Shown here in pieces: positions 25,496-34,179 of a DNA stretch of 64,000 nucleotides. Each line of letters starts with the position of its first letter. The stretch's first letter is position 1. The notes under the pieces were generated by a model, which had not been told where the DNA came from, made no database searches, and was given only the letters and a program-made list of their open reading frames with translations. The position numbers and the translations under genes are program-made. The stretch comes from Curtobacterium sp. Leaf183 (GTDB taxonomy: Bacteria > Actinomycetota > Actinomycetes > Actinomycetales > Microbacteriaceae), in NCBI RefSeq assembly GCF_001424385.1, contig NZ_LMPO01000007.1:83449-147448 (forward strand), read 5' to 3'.

Positions 25496-26113
25496 TCAGC
25501 CGGCGCCAGCCGCTGCAGCCGCCGCGGCGAAGATCCGGAGTGTCGCCACCTGCTCGGCCGTGCTCGGGGGCGCGTCGGCCATCTGCCACGTCGACACGAG
25601 CGCGATCATGCCGCCGATCGTGAAGGTCCGGGCGTCCCCGGTCAGAGCGATCTCCGATCCGCGGTGATCGTGGTCCGACTCCGACAGCCAGGTCGTCATC
25701 GCGGCAGCGAGCACCTCGGCGACGCGCTCACCACGTGGAACGGCGCGGAGCTTGTCGAAGAAGCCGCGATCCGCACGTCCCGCGGCGAGCAGCGGTTCGA
25801 TCCCGCGCTCCCGAACGGCGTCGGTGAGGGCCTGTGGGAGGTTCGCAGCGGCCTCGTCGAGGGGGAGCCAGTCCTCGAGGAGGCGGCTGATCCAGAGGTC
25901 CGTCGCGAGGTCGCCGACATTGCTGTAGTGGTTGTGGAGGGCCTGCCTGCTCAACCCGGCACGCTGTGCCACGGCGCTCATCGAGATCGTCTCGCCCTTC
26001 GGTGTCTCGGACACCAGGGCGGCCAACGCCCGGATCAGGGCAGCGCGGGTGCGGGTGACGCGCGGGTCCACCCGTTGGCTCGCGAGCGGCACCGTGCCTG
26101 TTCCGTCCGTCAT
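25496..26113 (-). CDS. TetR family transcriptional regulator
   Basis: 205 residues from ATG 26113. The helix-turn-helix lies at about 23-67 (TRAALIRALAALVSETPKGE; SMSAVAQRAGLSRQALHNHY). The ligand domain ends in an alanine-rich tail. It diverges from the ABC-2-like permease gene with a 69-bp intergenic region holding an imperfect palindrome, so it is the likely repressor of that exporter. Confidence 0.87.
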   Translation of the reverse strand: MTDGTGTVPLASQRVDPRVTRTRAALIRALAALVSETPKGETISMSAVAQRAGLSRQALHNHYSNVGDLATDLWISRLLEDWLPLDEAAANLPQALTDAVRERGIEPLLAAGRADRGFFDKLRAVPRGERVAEVLAAAMTTWLSESDHDHRGSEIALTGDARTFTIGGMIALVSTWQMADAPPSTAEQVATLRIFAAAAAAAGAG

Positions 26114-26141
26114 GAGTCCATCTTGCCAGAGCGGGGACACT

Positions 26142-26158
26142 GATGTACGTTCGTCATC
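26142..26158. promoter_or_regulatory. Candidate operator between TetR and permease genes
   Basis: GATGTACGTTCGTCATC is an imperfect inverted repeat (GATG-ACG / CGTCATC with one extra T) centred in the short divergent region. Weaker than the other operators in this window. Confidence 0.4.
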
Positions 26159-26182
26159 TACTGGACAACTGTAAAGGATATC

Positions 26183-27382
26183 ATGACGCACGTAACCGAG
26201 CCTGCCACTGGCCGCGGAGACGGCCCGCAGCACCCCGAGTTCGAAGCGGCGGTCGCGGGCGGTGCGCTGGACTCCGAAGGGCCGGGATCAGCACATCGCT
26301 ACCGGAACCTGGTCCTCGGTGCGATCGCGATCCTGCTCCTGGCGATGGCGATGTTGACGAGCTACTCGAGCGCGTTCGGCAACCCGACGCCGAACAACGT
26401 CCATCTCGCGGTCACCGGCGACGCTGGCGCGATCGTCGCGCTCGAGCAGCAGGGGTCGCTGGATCTCACCGTCGTGGCCTCTGAGCAGCAGGCACGATCC
26501 GCCGTGCTCGACCGCGACGTCGACGGCGCCGTCATCCTGCCGGCGCCGGGCAAGGGCGCCGGCGTCACCACCTACATCGCCAGCGGCGGTGGCCGCGGCC
26601 TGGGCCAGGCGGTCTCCGGCATCGGCGACTCGATCGCGGCGAAGCTGCAGACCACCAACACGGCCACCGACCTCGCACCCCTGCCGAAGCAGGACCCGGT
26701 CGGGTCGATCGAGTTCTACGCGATCCTCTTCGCGGGCCTGGGGGCTGCCCTCGGTGGAACGGTGTTCGGACGCATCCTCGGCACGGTCGACACGGCCGCG
26801 AAGTTCGTCGAGCGCAGCATCGTCCTCGTGCTCTACGCCGGTCTCCTCGCCGGACTGATCACCCTGTGGATCGACTCCGCACTCGGGGCGGTGACCGTCG
26901 GTCCCTGGGCCGTGTTCGGGATCCTCTGGCTGACCGGAGTCGCCATCGGGGGAGCGGTCACGGGCGTCGCCGCACTGGGCGGAACCATCGCGGCTCTGGT
27001 GATGACGCTCGCCCTGGTGATCCTCGGGAACACGTCATCTGGTGGCCCGCTCGGGATCCACGTCCTCGACGACTTCTTCCAGACGCTCTACTACGTCTTC
27101 CCGCAGGGCGACGCGCTCGACCTGCTGCGGTCCGTCCAGTACTTCGACGGCGCTGCGGTCGCCGCCCCGATCATCCGGCTGAGCATCTGGGCAGTGGCAG
27201 GGATCCTGCTCACCCTGACGGCGATGCTCATCCGGAACCGACGCGAAGCCGCTGCTCGACCGAAGGGCGGACTCCGTCACGAGCAAGGTCCCCGCTCGGC
27301 AGCCGGCCCATCGGGCTCCCACCTCGAGTCCGCCGCAGGCACGCCGAACGCGGCCCTGCTGCCGTTGACCCCGACGCCCTGA
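26183..27382 (+). CDS. ABC-2/YhgE-type membrane exporter protein
   Basis: 399 residues. One N-terminal membrane helix (about 43-62) is followed by an extracellular domain of about 120 residues (NNVHLAVTGDAGAIVALEQQ onward, ending before PVGSIEFYAILFAG). Five C-terminal helices then span about 175-355. This is the arrangement of ABC-2 and YhgE/Pip-like permeases. No ATPase gene is adjacent. A low-complexity tail follows the last helix. The substrate is unknown; control by the divergent TetR suggests a toxic compound. Confidence 0.7.
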   Translation: MTHVTEPATGRGDGPQHPEFEAAVAGGALDSEGPGSAHRYRNLVLGAIAILLLAMAMLTSYSSAFGNPTPNNVHLAVTGDAGAIVALEQQGSLDLTVVASEQQARSAVLDRDVDGAVILPAPGKGAGVTTYIASGGGRGLGQAVSGIGDSIAAKLQTTNTATDLAPLPKQDPVGSIEFYAILFAGLGAALGGTVFGRILGTVDTAAKFVERSIVLVLYAGLLAGLITLWIDSALGAVTVGPWAVFGILWLTGVAIGGAVTGVAALGGTIAALVMTLALVILGNTSSGGPLGIHVLDDFFQTLYYVFPQGDALDLLRSVQYFDGAAVAAPIIRLSIWAVAGILLTLTAMLIRNRREAAARPKGGLRHEQGPRSAAGPSGSHLESAAGTPNAALLPLTPTP

Positions 27383-27412
27383 ACACCACAGGCCTGCTCG
27401 ACGCCCGCAAAC

Positions 27413-27436
27413 GGTCGAACCACTCCCGGTTCGACC
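27413..27436. terminator. Hairpin after the permease gene
   Basis: GGTCGAACC (27413-27421) and GGTTCGACC (27428-27436) form a perfect 9-bp stem with a 6-nt loop, 31 bp after the stop codon. Confidence 0.55.
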
Positions 27437-27510
27437 GGCGGGAACCATCACGACAACCACTTCTGCACACAACCAGCCCTCATTGCTGAGGACGATCGGA
27501 GGACCGCACC

Positions 27511-28575
27511 ATGCAAGGCAAGATCGATGTCCACCAGCACCTGCTCCCGCCCCGCTACTTCGACGCACTGGCAGCGGCAGGATCGAAAGCGATGGGGGCC
27601 GGCGCCCCGGGGGATGCGGCGGCTGCGACCGGAGGGTCCGCGCAGTGGGACCCGTGGGGTGGGAACGGCGGGACAGCACCGCGACGAGGGCCCCGGGCCA
27701 TCGGCGGCTGGTTGATGCCGGAGTGGAGCCCCGAAGCGGCGATCGCGATGATGGACGAAGTGGGGATCGAGACCGGGATGCTCTCGATCAGCGCACCGGG
27801 CGTGCACTTCGGTGACGACGCCGCGGCGCGCCAACTCGCCCGCGAACTGAACGACTACCAGGCCGAGCTGGTCCGGGAGCGGCCCGACCGGTTCGGGCAC
27901 TTCGCGGTGCTGCCGCTGCCGGACTTCGACGGCGCGGTCGCCGAAGCCGTGCGAGCACTCGACGAGCTCCACGCCGACGGTGTGCTCCTGCTGTCGAACG
28001 CGCACGAACGGTACCTGGGCGACCCCGCGTACGAGCCGCTGTGGGCAGAACTCGCCGCCCGCTCAGCCGTGGTCTTCGTGCACCCCACCGCACCACCGAT
28101 CACGCAGTTGCCGGGGATGCCCACCGCACTGCTGGACTTCCCGTTCGACACCACCCGCACCGCCGTGGACCTCGTCGCGCACGGCGTGTTCGACCGCTAC
28201 CCGGAACTGCGCGTGATCCTGTCCCACGCCGGCGGGTTCGTGCCCTACGCCGCTAGCCGGTTCAGCGCTGCCGCGATGTTCAACCCGGGCACCACGCCGG
28301 AGCGCATCCAAGCGGGCCTGCGCAAGTTCTACTTCGACACCGCCCTGTCCGCATCTCCCACGTCGCTGCCGTCACTGCTGGCGTTCGCGGAGCCCGGCCA
28401 CGTCCTCTACGGCAGCGACTTCCCCTACGCACACCCCGACTGGACCGCTCGCTTCGACCATGACCTCGACGCCTACGACGGCCCTGGCGCAGAACGACTG
28501 GGTGACGTGCACCGGACAGCCGCCGAACAGCTCTTCCCCCGCTTGGCGAGCGAGAGCGTTCCGAGGCGTCGATGA
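27511..28575 (+). CDS. Amidohydrolase-2 (ACMSD-like) metal-dependent hydrolase
   Basis: 354 residues with a TIM-barrel metalloenzyme layout: the metal-binding DVHQHLLPPRYF at about 6-17, VFVHPTAPP near 191-199, ILSHAGGFVPY near 234-244, and the aspartate in LYGSDFPYAHPDW near 302-314. Family members decarboxylate or hydrolyse small aromatic acids. An insertion of glycine/alanine-rich sequence (about 28-65) is unusual. ATG is preceded by GGAGGA. The natural substrate cannot be inferred. Confidence 0.82.
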   Translation: MQGKIDVHQHLLPPRYFDALAAAGSKAMGAGAPGDAAAATGGSAQWDPWGGNGGTAPRRGPRAIGGWLMPEWSPEAAIAMMDEVGIETGMLSISAPGVHFGDDAAARQLARELNDYQAELVRERPDRFGHFAVLPLPDFDGAVAEAVRALDELHADGVLLLSNAHERYLGDPAYEPLWAELAARSAVVFVHPTAPPITQLPGMPTALLDFPFDTTRTAVDLVAHGVFDRYPELRVILSHAGGFVPYAASRFSAAAMFNPGTTPERIQAGLRKFYFDTALSASPTSLPSLLAFAEPGHVLYGSDFPYAHPDWTARFDHDLDAYDGPGAERLGDVHRTAAEQLFPRLASESVPRRR

Positions 28576-28773
28576 CCGTGGGGGATTGTCGGGACGATGA
28601 GCGCGTCGTGGTCGGCCCGACAGGGCATTCGCACGCACCGCCCTGCGCAGGCTCTGTGACGAGATCACCCCTGGCTTTCTCGGGCCTTGTCCTCTGGGCT
28701 GGCGTCGTGCAGAACCTGCTGCATCGCCGGAGGTGAGGCGCGCCCGATGGAGGAACCGGACGAGGATGTCCCC

Positions 28774-29832
28774 ATGAAGAACGTCGTCGTCGTCGGGGCG
28801 GGCATCGTCGGGGCATCGATCGCGTACCACCTGGCGAAGGCGGGCGCCCAGGTCTCCGTGATCGAACGGGGCATGCCCGCGTCGGGCGCGAGCGGAGCCT
28901 CCTTCGCCTGGATCGGCAAGGGGCCGACGCCGCCGAGGCCAGCGCAGGCGCTCCTCCGTGAATCGGTCAACGAGGACTACCGGAGGCTCGAGGAGGAGCT
29001 CCCGGACCTCCACGTGCGATGGACCGGCTCAGTCCAGTGGGAAGACAGCGGCCGCGACCCTGACGGCACCGGGGACGGCGTTGCGCTCGGTCGCGACGAA
29101 CTGGCACAGCTGGAACCCCACCTCGTCCCCACACCGGCACACGCCGTGTTCAACCGGTCAGACGGGGCGCTCGACCCCACAGCCGTCGTCCGGACCCTCC
29201 TGGCCGGAGCCGAGAACGCCGGGGCTCGTGTCCGTCTCCACGAGCCGGTCCTCGGTTGGGCGACGGACGACACCGAGATCGTCGGTGTCCGGACCGAGAA
29301 GGGAGTCGTCCCGGCTGACGTCGTGGTCATCGCCGCCGGAGCGGACTCCGTGGCGCTCTGCGACGAGCTCGGGGTGCGACTCCCAGTCGCGCCGTCGCCG
29401 TCGATCCTGGCCAGCTTCAGTGCTGCGCCCGAGGTCATCCGCACGCTCCTCAGCAGCGACACGATCGAGGTCCGCCAGACCGGGGAGGGCACCTTCAGAG
29501 CAGCGCGGAGCCACTCCGGAGAGACCACTGACCAGGAGCTGACCGAGGTCGGTCGCGAGGTCCTCGGTCAGGTGCGGGCCGCCCTGTCGGGGATGGACGA
29601 CGTCGAGCTCACGCAGGTGCAGGTCGGGATCCGGCCCATGCCGACGGACGACGACCCGATCATCGGCGCGCTCCCCGGTCATCGCGGTGCCTACGTCGCC
29701 GTGATGCACTCCGGGGTCACGCTCGCAGCGACCGTCGGACGCCTGGTCGCCGACGACCTCCTCGGCGACCACGAGCCACCCGAGCTCACACCACTTCGAC
29801 CAAGCGCCACCCGAGGGAACCCGTCTCGGTAG
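28774..29832 (+). CDS. FAD-dependent oxidoreductase (DAO family)
   Basis: 352 residues. The dinucleotide-binding motif VVVVGAGIVGASIAYHLAKA opens the protein (about 4-23), with the DAO pattern GASGASFAWIGKG and the C-terminal GIRPMPTDDDPIIGALPGH and VMHSGVTLAATVG. Such enzymes oxidise D-amino acids, sarcosine or glycine-like amines. ATG 28774 has GAGGA 7 nt upstream; ATG 28747 would add nine residues. The preceding 198 bp (28576-28773) show no gene. Confidence 0.85.
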   Translation: MKNVVVVGAGIVGASIAYHLAKAGAQVSVIERGMPASGASGASFAWIGKGPTPPRPAQALLRESVNEDYRRLEEELPDLHVRWTGSVQWEDSGRDPDGTGDGVALGRDELAQLEPHLVPTPAHAVFNRSDGALDPTAVVRTLLAGAENAGARVRLHEPVLGWATDDTEIVGVRTEKGVVPADVVVIAAGADSVALCDELGVRLPVAPSPSILASFSAAPEVIRTLLSSDTIEVRQTGEGTFRAARSHSGETTDQELTEVGREVLGQVRAALSGMDDVELTQVQVGIRPMPTDDDPIIGALPGHRGAYVAVMHSGVTLAATVGRLVADDLLGDHEPPELTPLRPSATRGNPSR

Positions 29833-29856
29833 CGGAACCCCAGCACGCGCCCGCGA

Positions 29857-30354
29857 TCACGCCTTGGCGCGGCCAGCGTGCGCGCGTGCTTTCATCCGGT
29901 TGCCGCAGGTGGCCATGGAGCACCACTTCGCGGTCCCGGGACGGCTGTGGTCGACGAGGAACAGGTTGCACTCGTCGTTCGCGCACGCGCGGAGTCGACC
30001 CGGGAACCGTTCACCCACGCTGGACCACGCCAGGACCGCCGCCGTGGCGAGGCGGTCGTCATCTGCCACGACGAGTTCCCAGACCACGCCGTCAGGCGTC
30101 ACTCGGGGAGTGCGTACCGCACCACTGATGATGCTCGCCAACTCGCCGACCGCTTCGGGGCGGTCCCCACGGATCACGGCGTGCAGTGCAGCGCGAGCCC
30201 GACGGAGCTGCGCGATCTCGTCGACCGTTCCGGAGCCTCCCCAGGTCTGCGTCAGCGCTCGACCGTGGGTGCCGTCGAGGCTGTCCGTCGCGCGGCCGTT
30301 GACCACCGGCGCGCTGTTCAGCACCGCCAGCAGCAGCTCTTCGTCCTGCAGCAT
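29857..30354 (-). CDS. CGNR zinc finger regulator
   Basis: 165 residues. An N-terminal ABATE-like helical region precedes a C-terminal CGNR zinc finger, C-x4-C-x13-C-x4-C-G-N-R, seen as CANDECNLFLVDHS and WCSMATCGNRMKARAHAG. This family is a set of actinobacterial transcription factors. The ATG at 30354 is preceded by GGGGAGGCGGAG. It diverges from the alpha/beta hydrolase gene and likely controls it. Confidence 0.85.
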   Translation of the reverse strand: MLQDEELLLAVLNSAPVVNGRATDSLDGTHGRALTQTWGGSGTVDEIAQLRRARAALHAVIRGDRPEAVGELASIISGAVRTPRVTPDGVVWELVVADDDRLATAAVLAWSSVGERFPGRLRACANDECNLFLVDHSRPGTAKWCSMATCGNRMKARAHAGRAKA

Positions 30355-30408
30355 CGAACTCCGCCTCCCCACACCCGACCGGTGTGACACGACCCATGCT
30401 ACCGTCAC

Positions 30409-30438
30409 CTAACCAGCAAAACAATTCAAAGGGGTTAG
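30409..30438. promoter_or_regulatory. Inverted repeat covering the hydrolase ribosome-binding site
   Basis: CTAACC (30409-30414) and GGTTAG (30433-30438) flank 18 nt that include the AAAGG of the hydrolase Shine-Dalgarno. It could be a regulator site or a weak RNA hairpin that limits translation. Confidence 0.35.
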
Positions 30439-30440
30439 CC

Positions 30441-31301
30441 ATGGTCACTGTCCACCACCGCACCGTCGCAGTTGACGGGCTCGATGTGTTCTATCGAGAG
30501 GCTGGACCGGTCGATGCACCTGTGCTCCTGCTGCTGCACGGGTACCCGTCGAGCTCCCACATGTTCCGGCACCTGATCCCGGCACTGGCCGACCGGTACC
30601 ACGTCGTCGCACCCGACCACATCGGCTTCGGCCGCTCGTCCGCGCCGTCGACCGACGAGTTCGACTACACCTTCGCGACCCTGGCAGCCACGACCGCAGG
30701 GTTCTTGTCCGCCCTCGCGATCGAGCAGTACACGATCTACGTGCAGGACTACGGCGCCCCCATCGGCTGGAGGCTCGCGCTGGCTGACCCGGATGCCGTC
30801 ACCGGCGTCATCTCCCAGAACGGCAACGTCTACGAGGAGGGCTTCGTGCCGAGCTTCTGGGACGGCATCTGGGCCGACGCCACAGAGCAGACCGATGCGA
30901 CCCGCGACGCGCTCCGCCCGGCCCTGGGACGAGACGCAGTCGAGTGGCAGTACACCCACGGGGTCTCCGACCCGACGACCGTCGACCCCGACGCCTGGGA
31001 GCACGACCTCGCACTCCTCGCCCGCCCCGGACAGGACGCGATCCAGCTGGCCCTCTTCCGCGACTACGCGTCCAACCGCACCCTGTACCCGGCGGTCCAC
31101 GACTGGCTCCGCACCTCGCGCGTCCCCGTCCTGGCCGTCTGGGGACGCAACGACGAGATCTTCGCCGCTGCTGGCGCGACCGCTTTCCTGCGGGACCGCC
31201 CCGACGCTCGCGTCGAACTCATCGACGGCGGGCACTTCCTCCTCGAGTCGCACCTGGATGCGGTCGCCGACGTGATCAGGGACTGGACACCCGTTGGGTG
31301 A
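30441..31301 (+). CDS. Alpha/beta hydrolase, haloalkane dehalogenase/epoxide hydrolase type
   Basis: 286 residues. Oxyanion motif HGYPSSS at 33-39. The nucleophile elbow is VQDYGAPIG with Asp103 instead of serine, the hallmark of haloalkane dehalogenases and epoxide hydrolases. The acid/His positions are within VWGRNDEIF and DGGHFLLE. No secretion signal. AAAGGGG lies 6 nt before the ATG. It probably detoxifies or degrades a small organic compound under control of the divergent CGNR protein. Confidence 0.85.
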   Translation: MVTVHHRTVAVDGLDVFYREAGPVDAPVLLLLHGYPSSSHMFRHLIPALADRYHVVAPDHIGFGRSSAPSTDEFDYTFATLAATTAGFLSALAIEQYTIYVQDYGAPIGWRLALADPDAVTGVISQNGNVYEEGFVPSFWDGIWADATEQTDATRDALRPALGRDAVEWQYTHGVSDPTTVDPDAWEHDLALLARPGQDAIQLALFRDYASNRTLYPAVHDWLRTSRVPVLAVWGRNDEIFAAAGATAFLRDRPDARVELIDGGHFLLESHLDAVADVIRDWTPVG

Positions 31302-31657
31302 TGCAGAGTGGACACATGGCCGGCGCAGCGCCGAACACCATCCACTTCCATCGCAAGCACCACGAGGCGATCATGACGGGCGAGAAGGTCACCACCGTTC
31401 GGTGGAACGAGTCCGTACCGGTGGGGCCAGCGATCTTCGTCTTCGACGAGCACCCGACGGCGGAGGACGTCGCCGATGTCGTGACCGTCGTGCGGCAGCA
31501 CCGACTCGACACCCTCACGGCCGAGCAGGCGCATCAGCCGCCAGGAACCGACATGCAGCGCTTCGCACAGCAGCTCCGCGAGAACTACTACCCCGACATG
31601 CCCTCCGACGCGGTGGTCGAGGTGGCACAGCTGACGATCACGCCGTCCCTGCGCTGA
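31301..31657 (+). CDS. ASCH-like domain protein
   Basis: 118 residues from the ATG that overlaps the hydrolase stop (TGATG). ATG 31316 is an alternative. The pattern IHFHRKHHEAIMTGEKVTTV followed by VGPAIFVFDE and VVEVAQLTI fits the ASCH fold (a small beta-barrel with K-x-x-x-I-x-x-G-x-K-x-x-T-x-R), linked to RNA binding or N4-acetylcytidine hydrolysis. The match is by pattern only. It is probably co-transcribed with the hydrolase. Confidence 0.7.
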   Translation: MQSGHMAGAAPNTIHFHRKHHEAIMTGEKVTTVRWNESVPVGPAIFVFDEHPTAEDVADVVTVVRQHRLDTLTAEQAHQPPGTDMQRFAQQLRENYYPDMPSDAVVEVAQLTITPSLR

Positions 31658-31714
31658 TCGGCTGACGCGACTCCGTCTCCGCGGTGACGGGGGTGGTGGC
31701 TAGGGTCCCGGAGC

Positions 31715-32623
31715 ATGGAAGCGACAACGCTGCGACCGCGAACCTTGACCGCCGGCGACACGGTGGCGATCGTCTCACCGGCGTCGTGGCCAGAGGGATC
31801 GGTGCCGACCTGGATCGCTCGACAGGTCGAGGCGTGGGGCCTGCGCGCGGTCATCGCGCCGCACGCGCTCGACCATCGCGGCTACCTCGCGGGCAGCGAC
31901 GTCGACCGTGCGGCGGACCTCAACGACGCGATCCGCGACCCGACGGTCCGTGCCGTGATCGCCTCCACCGGCGGGTGCGGCAGCTTCCGCATCGTCCCGG
32001 ACGTCGACGTCCGGGCGCTCCGCGCCGACCCGAAGATGCTCGTCGGGTACAGCGACGTCACCGCCCTGCACCAGGTCTGGAACGCCGCCGGCGTCCCGTC
32101 GCTGCACGGTGCGATCGCCGGCACCCACGGTGACCACGTCCGGCGACTTCTGATGGAGGACGCGGACACGGTCGTCGACGCGGATGCCGCCGCACTCTCG
32201 GCCGAGCTCACGACGACGGGGAGCGTGGAGGGGCCGCTGTCCGGTGGCAACCTCGAGATGCTCGCGCGGTCGGTCGGGGTGGTGGACTTCGACCTGGCCG
32301 GGGCGGTCCTGCTGCTCGAGATCAACCGCGCTGCTGGGCTGGGGATGGTCGACCGCGCTCTGACGCAGCTCCGGTACTCCGGAGCGCTCGACGGCGTCGT
32401 CGGGGTCGCTCTCGGCAGCATCGACCAGTTCGCCGGGTACGAGGACCGCGACTGGACCGTCGTCGACACCCTGCGCGACCACTTCGACGCGCTCGGCGTG
32501 CCGGTACTGGGTGGGCTTCCTCTCGGTCACGTCGAGGACCTCGTCACCGTGCCCCTCGGCACACGCGCGGTCCTCGACGTCGACCGCGGTCGGCTGACCG
32601 TGGAGTCGCCGTCCGGAGTCTGA
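31715..32623 (+). CDS. S66 family LD-carboxypeptidase-like serine peptidase
   Basis: 302 residues. The catalytic triad of S66 peptidases is readable: nucleophile Ser113 in LVGYSDVTALH, Glu in VLLLEINRAAG (about 203) and His in LPLGHVEDL (about 271). LD-carboxypeptidases trim the tetrapeptide of peptidoglycan to the tripeptide in the cytoplasm during recycling; MccF homologues cleave microcin. The usual R-G-G-Y-G motif appears as STGGCGSFR. No signal peptide, consistent with a cytoplasmic enzyme. Confidence 0.88.
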   Translation: MEATTLRPRTLTAGDTVAIVSPASWPEGSVPTWIARQVEAWGLRAVIAPHALDHRGYLAGSDVDRAADLNDAIRDPTVRAVIASTGGCGSFRIVPDVDVRALRADPKMLVGYSDVTALHQVWNAAGVPSLHGAIAGTHGDHVRRLLMEDADTVVDADAAALSAELTTTGSVEGPLSGGNLEMLARSVGVVDFDLAGAVLLLEINRAAGLGMVDRALTQLRYSGALDGVVGVALGSIDQFAGYEDRDWTVVDTLRDHFDALGVPVLGGLPLGHVEDLVTVPLGTRAVLDVDRGRLTVESPSGV

Positions 32624-32668
32624 TCCTGTCCTGCGACGGTCCGAGCACTCCCGGCCTAGCCTCCGGTG

Positions 32669-33094
32669 ATGGCCCTGCATCTGCGACAGATCGTGCTCGA
32701 TGCCGAGGACGCGCGAGCGCTCGCCGCGTTCTGGCTCGCCCTGCTGGGCGGCGAGTACCGGGCTGGTGACGAGCCGCCCGCCGACGGTTCGGACGACCGG
32801 GCGGACTGGGTCGCGATCAGCACCTCCGAGGGGGTGGACGTCACGGTGCAACGGGTGGACGAACTGCCTCGGGTGACCTGGCCGGACGGGCCGGTCCGCC
32901 AGCAGCTGCATCTCGACTTCAGCGTCACGGACGTGGATGAGCTCGAGCAGCAGCGGGCACGTGCGGTCGCTCTGGGCGCCACGGTCCTCGAGGACCGGAG
33001 CGCCGATCCGGAGGAGGCGCTCTACGTCCTCGCCGATCCGGCCGGTCACCCCTTCTGCATCTTCGTGGTGGCTGGCGGTCCGAGCGGTTCCTGA
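32669..33094 (+). CDS. VOC family protein (glyoxalase-like)
   Basis: 141 residues with two beta-alpha-beta-beta-beta repeats: LRQIVLDAEDARALAAFWLA at the start and QLHLDFSVTDVDELEQQRAR in the second half, ending LADPAGHPFCIFVV. Vicinal oxygen chelate proteins include glyoxalases, dioxygenases and resistance proteins. The specific role is not visible. A TAGCCT hexamer just upstream suggests a leaderless transcript starting at the ATG (or GTG 32666). Confidence 0.83.
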   Translation: MALHLRQIVLDAEDARALAAFWLALLGGEYRAGDEPPADGSDDRADWVAISTSEGVDVTVQRVDELPRVTWPDGPVRQQLHLDFSVTDVDELEQQRARAVALGATVLEDRSADPEEALYVLADPAGHPFCIFVVAGGPSGS

Positions 33095-33123
33095 TCGGCC
33101 AGCAGGACTGCGGGTGGCCCGAC

Positions 33124-33166
33124 GGACTGGAGGCGCGGTGACGGACCGGCACCGAGCCTCCAGACC
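33124..33166. repeat. Degenerate member of the GGAGGCCCGGTG hairpin family
   Basis: Arms GGACTGGAGGCGCGGTG (33124-33140) and CACCGAGCCTCCAGACC (33150-33166) pair imperfectly. It follows the VOC gene and resembles the perfect hairpins at 44.5, 50.7 and 63.2 kb. Confidence 0.55.
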
Positions 33167-33180
33167 ATGTTCACAGCCGC

Positions 33181-33202
33181 TACTTGGCCAACTGGCCAAG
33201 TA
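33181..33202. promoter_or_regulatory. Perfect 22-bp palindromic operator before the TetR-SMR operon
   Basis: TACTTGGCCA (33181-33190), AC, TGGCCAAGTA (33193-33202): two 10-bp arms with no mismatch, 18 bp before the TetR start. A convincing self-repression site that would also shut off the two SMR genes. Confidence 0.8.
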
Positions 33203-33220
33203 GCGCGATACGGTCGCACC

Positions 33221-33835
33221 ATGACCCTCCAGCAAGAGCACCGCAGCGTCGAGGAACGGCGCGACCAGCTCGTCGACGCCGCGATCGCCGTCCTGCGCGA
33301 CGGCGGGATCGGCGCGGTGACCACCCGCGCGGTCACCGCCCGTGCCGGGCTGCCGCACGGCGCCTTCCACTACTGCTTCGCCGGCAAGGCGCCGCTCTTC
33401 CGCGCCGTGCTCGAACGACAGCTGCGCACGGCGATGGCGGTCGCGTTCGCCCCGCCGGTCACCCCGCTCGGCCTGGAGGCCCGGATCGCCTCCGGCCTGT
33501 CGGCCCACCTCGCGCAGACGCGCAACGACCCGGCGACGGCACTCGCCCTGGTCGAGCTCGTCACGTACTCGCGTCGTGACCCGGACCTGCAGGACCTCGC
33601 GGCCTGGGAGCAGGACGCGTACCTCGCTGCCATCCGTGCGCAGGTCGAGGCGTGGACGACCGAGGACGACATCCGGTGGACCATCCCCGTCGACCAGCTC
33701 GTCCGACTGCTCATCGCCACGGCCGACGGCATCGGCTCGGCGTGGCTCGCTGACCGTGACGACGCTGCGGCGGAGGCCACTGTCCGGGCCGCAGCACGGG
33801 CGATCGCGTCCCTGGCCGACGGGAGCGGCGCATGA
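33221..33835 (+). CDS. TetR family repressor of the SMR pair
   Basis: 204 residues. The helix-turn-helix lies at about 12-58 (QLVDAAIAVLRDGGIGAVTT; RAGLPHGAFHYCFAGKAPLF). The ATG at 33221 follows the palindrome at 33181. The stop overlaps the start of the first SMR gene (ATGA), so regulator and transporter are translated together. Likely an autoregulated, drug-responsive repressor of the downstream efflux pair. Confidence 0.9.
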   Translation: MTLQQEHRSVEERRDQLVDAAIAVLRDGGIGAVTTRAVTARAGLPHGAFHYCFAGKAPLFRAVLERQLRTAMAVAFAPPVTPLGLEARIASGLSAHLAQTRNDPATALALVELVTYSRRDPDLQDLAAWEQDAYLAAIRAQVEAWTTEDDIRWTIPVDQLVRLLIATADGIGSAWLADRDDAAAEATVRAAARAIASLADGSGA

Positions 33836-34179
33836 AGTGGGTGTTCCTCGGGATGGCGATCATCGCCGAGGTCACGGCAGCGCTCTCGATGCAGGCTGCC
33901 GTCGACCAGCCCGGCTGGTACGTGCTCGTCGCCGTCGGGTACGTCGCCGCGTTCGCGATGCTGATCCTGGTGCTCCGTGCGGGCATGGCGGTCGGGGTCG
34001 CCTACGGCATCTGGGGCGCTTCCGGTGTCGCACTGACCGCGGTGCTCGCCGCCGTGTTGTTCGGGCAGGCGCTGACGGTCACGATGGTCATCGGGATCGC
34101 GTTGATCGCTGCCGGGGTGCTGCTGGTCGAGATCGGGTCGCAACGCGCTCTGGCCGCACGGAAGCGGCAGGTCCGCTGA
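33832..34179 (+). CDS. SMR family efflux subunit 1
   Basis: 115 residues, four membrane helices (about 2-20, 28-48, 57-77, 84-103). The first carries the membrane-embedded Glu of the family in MAIIAEVTAALSMQAA. GVAYGIWGASGVALTAVL in the third helix is the SMR signature. Length and spacing are typical for the small multidrug resistance family. The next gene encodes a second SMR subunit, so the pair probably forms a heterodimer such as EbrAB. Confidence 0.9.
   Translation: MKWVFLGMAIIAEVTAALSMQAAVDQPGWYVLVAVGYVAAFAMLILVLRAGMAVGVAYGIWGASGVALTAVLAAVLFGQALTVTMVIGIALIAAGVLLVEIGSQRALAARKRQVR

Noticed and set aside
25727-25742. A further parS site (ACCACGTGGAAC)
   Set aside because: Only the right half matches; it lies within a TetR coding region far from parAB.
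33095-33220. A guanidine or other riboswitch in front of the SMR genes
   Set aside because: The leader is short and holds a perfect DNA palindrome, and a TetR gene is first in the operon; no riboswitch core was seen.
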